A stretch of 64,000 bases of DNA, taken from contig NZ_CP146350.1 of the NCBI RefSeq assembly GCF_037055355.1, positions 8,517,001 through 8,581,000 of the forward strand. The letters are read 5' to 3'. Under the pieces are notes generated by a model. It searched no databases. It saw nothing but the letters and a program-made list of their open reading frames with translations, and was not told where the DNA came from. This DNA comes from Streptomyces sp. DG1A-41. Its GTDB lineage: Bacteria > Actinomycetota > Actinomycetes > Streptomycetales > Streptomycetaceae. A program made the position numbers and the translations under genes. Shown one piece after another: positions 61,237 through 64,000 of this stretch. Positions within the stretch are counted from its first letter, which is position 1. Each line of letters begins with the position of its first letter.

Positions 61237-61340
61237 GGCGTCCGTCCCATCGTCGGTCACGGCTGACTGGCACCCGCCTTCAACACCGGTCCGTCCGCGA
61301 ATCATCCGCAGCGCGACGCATCCCGGCCGGGTCGCGCACC

Positions 61341-61971
61341 TCACCCGGGCGCCACCGCCATCCGCACGGCCAGAACGGTCATCACCCCGCTCGCCACCAG
61401 CGCCGTCGCCAGCCGGCCCCGGTGACCGGTCAGCGCCCGCCCCAGCAGGGCTCCGCTCCCGGCGAGCAGCACCTGCCAGCTCGCGGAGGCGGCGAAGGCG
61501 GCGAGCACGAAGACGCCCTGCTCCAGAGCAGGCCGGGCCCGTCGCCTGGGAGCCGAGCACGAGTGCCGCGAAGTAGATCACCGTGGTGGGGTTGAGCAGG
61601 GTGATCCCGAGCAGCCCCAGGTAGGCCCGGGCGGGACCCGGGTGAGCGGGGGCTGTCCGCGCGGCGAGCCGGTGCCCGCGGTACTCGCGCACGGCGGTGA
61701 CCGCGCCCCACGCCGCCAGCGCGAGCAGCACCAGGACGCAGACCCACCGCAGCGGCCCGAGCACCGGCCGCAGCGCGCCGGCCAGGGCCGTGCCCCCGAG
61801 CGTGGCCGCCAGGGCGTACAGCCCGTCGGCGGTCGCGACGCCGAGCGCGGCGCATACACCGGTGCGCAGGCACGTGCGGGCGGTGAGGGAGACCAGGTAC
61901 GTTCCGACCGCGCCGACGGGGACGGCGATGCCGTACCCGGCGAGCAGCCCCGCGACGAGCGCTGCCGTCAT
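61341..61971 (-). pseudogene. LysE-family exporter interrupted by one frameshift
   Basis: From ATG 61971 the frame encodes [40 protein letters not shown] and [20 protein letters not shown], the LysE/RhtB signature. Near 61532 one extra base sends it into Arg-rich nonsense. The corrected frame ends [40 protein letters not shown] and [16 protein letters not shown] with a TGA at 61341. The corrected protein would have about 209 residues and six membrane segments and would export amino acids. Either a recent loss or a sequencing error. Confidence 0.8.
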
Positions 61972-62316
61972 GACCGCGGCGGCGTCGGCCCTCCACGGCG
62001 GCCGGACCGCTGCTGTCGGCGCGCGGCAGGAGCGGCGGCGGACAACGGCGGAAGGACGGCGAACGTAGGCATGGCTGGATCCTGGGCCCTGTCCCGTCCC
62101 ACCGACAACCGGTTTTCGAACCAGCGTCGGCGCACCTCCGCTTCCGGCGCCCAGCTCGCCCACCCCGGCCCCCGACCGCGGCGTTCGAACTGAAAGACGG
62201 CAGTCCTCGGCCATGTTGCCGCCGCCGCCGATCTGGCCGAACTTCGCGTCGCCCTATAGGTGCCTGGGGCATCTAATGAAGATCGGCACGACGCACACTT
62301 CGTCTGCGAGGTCTTC

Positions 62317-63513
62317 ATGACGGACACGACCGCACCCGTCGCCTTCCCACAGAGCCGGACCTGCCCCTATCAGCCGCCCGCCGCCTACGATCCGCTGCGC
62401 AGCGAGCGCCCCCTGACCCGTATCACCCTCTTCGACGGCCGTGAGGCGTGGCTGGTCAGCGGACACGCGACCGCCCGCGCGCTGCTGGCCGACCCGCGCC
62501 TGTCCTCCAACCGCAGCCGGCCCGGCTTCCCCGCCCCGACCCGGCGATTCGCCGGGATCAAGAACCGCCGAACGGCCCTGCTGGGCGTCGACGACCCCGA
62601 GCACCGCACCCAGCGGCGGATGGTCGTCGGCGACTTCACCCTCAAACGGGCCGTCGAACTCCGGCCGAGGATCCGGCGGATCGTCGACGAACGGCTCGAC
62701 GCGATGATCGCCCAGGGCCCGCCCGCGGACCTGGTGAGCGCCTTCGCGCTGCCCGTGCCGTCCATGGTGATATGCGCCCTGCTCGGCGTCCCGTACGCCG
62801 ACCACGACTTCTTCGAGACCCAGTCACGACGGCTGCTGCGCGGCCCGGAGACCTCCGACGTGGAGGACGCCCGCGACCGGCTGGAGGCGTACTTCGGCGA
62901 GTTGATCGACCGCAAGCGGCAGGACCCCGGCACCGGCCTGCTGGACGACCTGGTCCACCGGCAGCTGCGCGAGGGCGCGCTCGACCGCGAGGGCCTGATC
63001 GCGCTGGCGCTGATCCTGCTGGTCGCGGGCCACGAGACGACCGCCAACATGATCTCGCTCGGCACCTACACCCTGCTCCAGCACCCCGAGCGGCTCGCCG
63101 AGTTGCGCGCCGACCCGCGCCTGCTGCCGGCCGCGGTCGAGGAGCTGATGCGGATGCTGTCGATCGCCGACGGTCTGCTGCGCCTGGCCGTCGAGGACAT
63201 CGAGGTGGCCGGAACGACGATCCGCAAGGGTGACGGCGTGGTCTTCGCGACCTCCGTCATCAACCGCGACGAGACGGTCTACCCGGACCCGGACACGCTG
63301 GACTGGAACCGCCCGGCCCGGCACCACGTCGCCTTCGGCTTCGGCATCCACCAGTGCCTCGGCCAGAACCTCGCCCGCGCCGAACTGGAGATCGCCCTGC
63401 ACACCCTCTTCGACCGGCTGCCCACACTGCGCCTGGCCGCTCCCGCCGAGGAGATCCCCTTCAAACCGGGCGACACGATCCAGGGGATGCTGGAACTCCC
63501 CGTGATCTGGTAA
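62317..63513 (+). CDS. Cytochrome P450, CYP105-like
   Basis: 398 residues, class I bacterial P450. It has LLVAGHETTANM (I-helix, about 238), ExxR as EELMR near 274, and heme loop FGFGIHQCLGQNLAR (Cys about 347). The N-terminus CPYQPPAAYDPLR and the GDFTLKRAVELRPRIRRIVD region fit the CYP105 family of xenobiotic and secondary-metabolite hydroxylases. The ferredoxin gene follows 12 bp downstream and is the expected electron donor. An external ferredoxin reductase is required. ATG 62317 is chosen for family length. Confidence 0.9.
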   Translation: MTDTTAPVAFPQSRTCPYQPPAAYDPLRSERPLTRITLFDGREAWLVSGHATARALLADPRLSSNRSRPGFPAPTRRFAGIKNRRTALLGVDDPEHRTQRRMVVGDFTLKRAVELRPRIRRIVDERLDAMIAQGPPADLVSAFALPVPSMVICALLGVPYADHDFFETQSRRLLRGPETSDVEDARDRLEAYFGELIDRKRQDPGTGLLDDLVHRQLREGALDREGLIALALILLVAGHETTANMISLGTYTLLQHPERLAELRADPRLLPAAVEELMRMLSIADGLLRLAVEDIEVAGTTIRKGDGVVFATSVINRDETVYPDPDTLDWNRPARHHVAFGFGIHQCLGQNLARAELEIALHTLFDRLPTLRLAAPAEEIPFKPGDTIQGMLELPVIW

Positions 63514-63525
63514 GAGGCTTCGCAC

Positions 63526-63726
63526 ATGCACATCGACATCGACAAGGACGTCTGCATCGGCGCGGGCCAGTGCGCCCTCACCGCCCCGGACGTGTTCACC
63601 CAGGACGACGACGGCTACAGCGCCCTGCTGCCCGGCCAGGAGGACGGCGGCGGCAGCCCTCTGGTGCGGGAGGCGGCCCGGGCCTGCCCGGTGAGCGCCA
63701 TCACCGTCTCCGAGACGGTGAGCTGA
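63526..63726 (+). CDS. [3Fe-4S]-type ferredoxin, P450 partner
   Basis: 66 residues, the usual size for Streptomyces P450 ferredoxins. The cluster ligands are CIGAGQC, where the second Cys of a [4Fe-4S] motif is replaced by Ala-Gly (hence [3Fe-4S]), and a C-terminal ACPVSAI. It lies 12 bp after the CYP105-like gene, so it should pass electrons to that enzyme. Confidence 0.92.
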   Translation: MHIDIDKDVCIGAGQCALTAPDVFTQDDDGYSALLPGQEDGGGSPLVREAARACPVSAITVSETVS

Positions 63727-63745
63727 CACCTGGCGGATCAGTCCC

Positions 63746-64000
63746 TCACACGGCGCTCAGGAGCAGCCGGGCCGCCTCCCGCGCCTCGGCCGCGGGCTCG
63801 GCGCTCCTGGTGACACCCGCCGTGACCATGGCACCCTCGGCGAGCAGGAACAGCTGCCCGGCCAGCGCGCCGGGCAGCCCCGCCGCGTCGACCAATGAGG
63901 CGAGGTAGTCCCGGAAAGCCCGCTTGTGCGCGCGCACCTGACCGGCCACGCGCGCGGACGTCGCGCCGAGCTCCCCGTACGCGTTGATCCACGCACAGCC
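63746..64000 (-). CDS. TetR-family regulator, C-terminal part (runs off the window)
   Basis: The minus-strand frame enters from beyond 64000 as GCAWINAYGELGATSARVAG and continues QVRAHKRAFRDYLASLVDAA, GLPGALAGQLFLLAEGAMVT and AGVTRSAEPAAEAREAARLL to a TGA at 63746. This is the ligand-binding C-terminus of a TetR/AcrR regulator; the HTH lies outside the window. It converges on the P450-ferredoxin pair, with a 19-bp gap. Confidence 0.75.
   Translation of the reverse strand, partial: GCAWINAYGELGATSARVAGQVRAHKRAFRDYLASLVDAAGLPGALAGQLFLLAEGAMVTAGVTRSAEPAAEAREAARLLLSAV

Overview
The window is very GC-rich, has GTG starts, strong codon-position GC bias, overlapping ATGA/GTGA stop-starts, rare TTA codons, conservon genes, a DmdR-type iron box and leaderless promoters. 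It is chromosomal DNA of a Streptomyces or close relative. No rRNA, tRNA, CRISPR array, prophage or intact transposon was seen.

Layout. 1-2.2 kb: a DauR-like regulator with a PLP-dependent serine/threonine dehydratase, then a cupin. 2.2-3.7 kb: a gene graveyard holding a dehydrogenase C-terminus, a CoxE-like VWA gene and an SDR, all missing their 5' ends. 3.7-18.2 kb: a complete L-rhamnose locus. One arm (minus) encodes isomerase, the aldolase/lactaldehyde dehydrogenase fusion, kinase and LutABC lactate oxidation. The other arm (plus) encodes an ABC importer, mutarotase and a secreted beta-propeller protein. The two arms diverge from promoters carrying near-identical LacI-type half-palindromic operators; a LacI-family gene follows. 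18.2-30.9 kb: a peptidase, PIG-L deacetylase, decayed ECF41 sigma factor, pentapeptide protein, a P450/TetR pair, an iron-box DUF2470 gene, a Tat lactonase, an FUSC transporter, an FBP zinc-finger protein, a frameshifted DUF3626 gene and a PAS-LuxR regulator.

31-46.7 kb: a CYP102-type P450-reductase fusion broken by one frameshift, a phosphotransferase, an epimerase, a second FUSC transporter with a 14-residue tandem repeat, HAD, PHP, SDR, VanZ, DUF4230 and STAS genes, then a MarR gene with twin palindromic operators controlling an aldehyde/alcohol dehydrogenase pair. 46.7-47.7 kb: a 151-bp tandem repeat array between convergent genes. 47.7-49.7 kb: a quinone oxidoreductase and a divergent GlxA-type regulator.

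49.9-56.6 kb: a conservon (cvnABCD plus a CYP157-like P450 whose ExxR motif reads ExxW; cvnC has a TTA codon) ends at a strong terminator. It faces an unrecognised 576-residue protein with a DDMAD motif. Just upstream of that gene is a 46-codon remnant resembling a class I terpene synthase N-terminus. This is the least explained part of the window. 56.9-64 kb: PPOX, VOC, DUF4235, glutathionyl-hydroquinone reductase, a TTA-containing cation diffusion facilitator, an F420-type reductase, a frameshifted LysE exporter, a P450/ferredoxin pair and a partial TetR gene.

Several genes are interrupted by single-base frameshifts. Whether these are biological or sequencing errors cannot be decided from the sequence alone.
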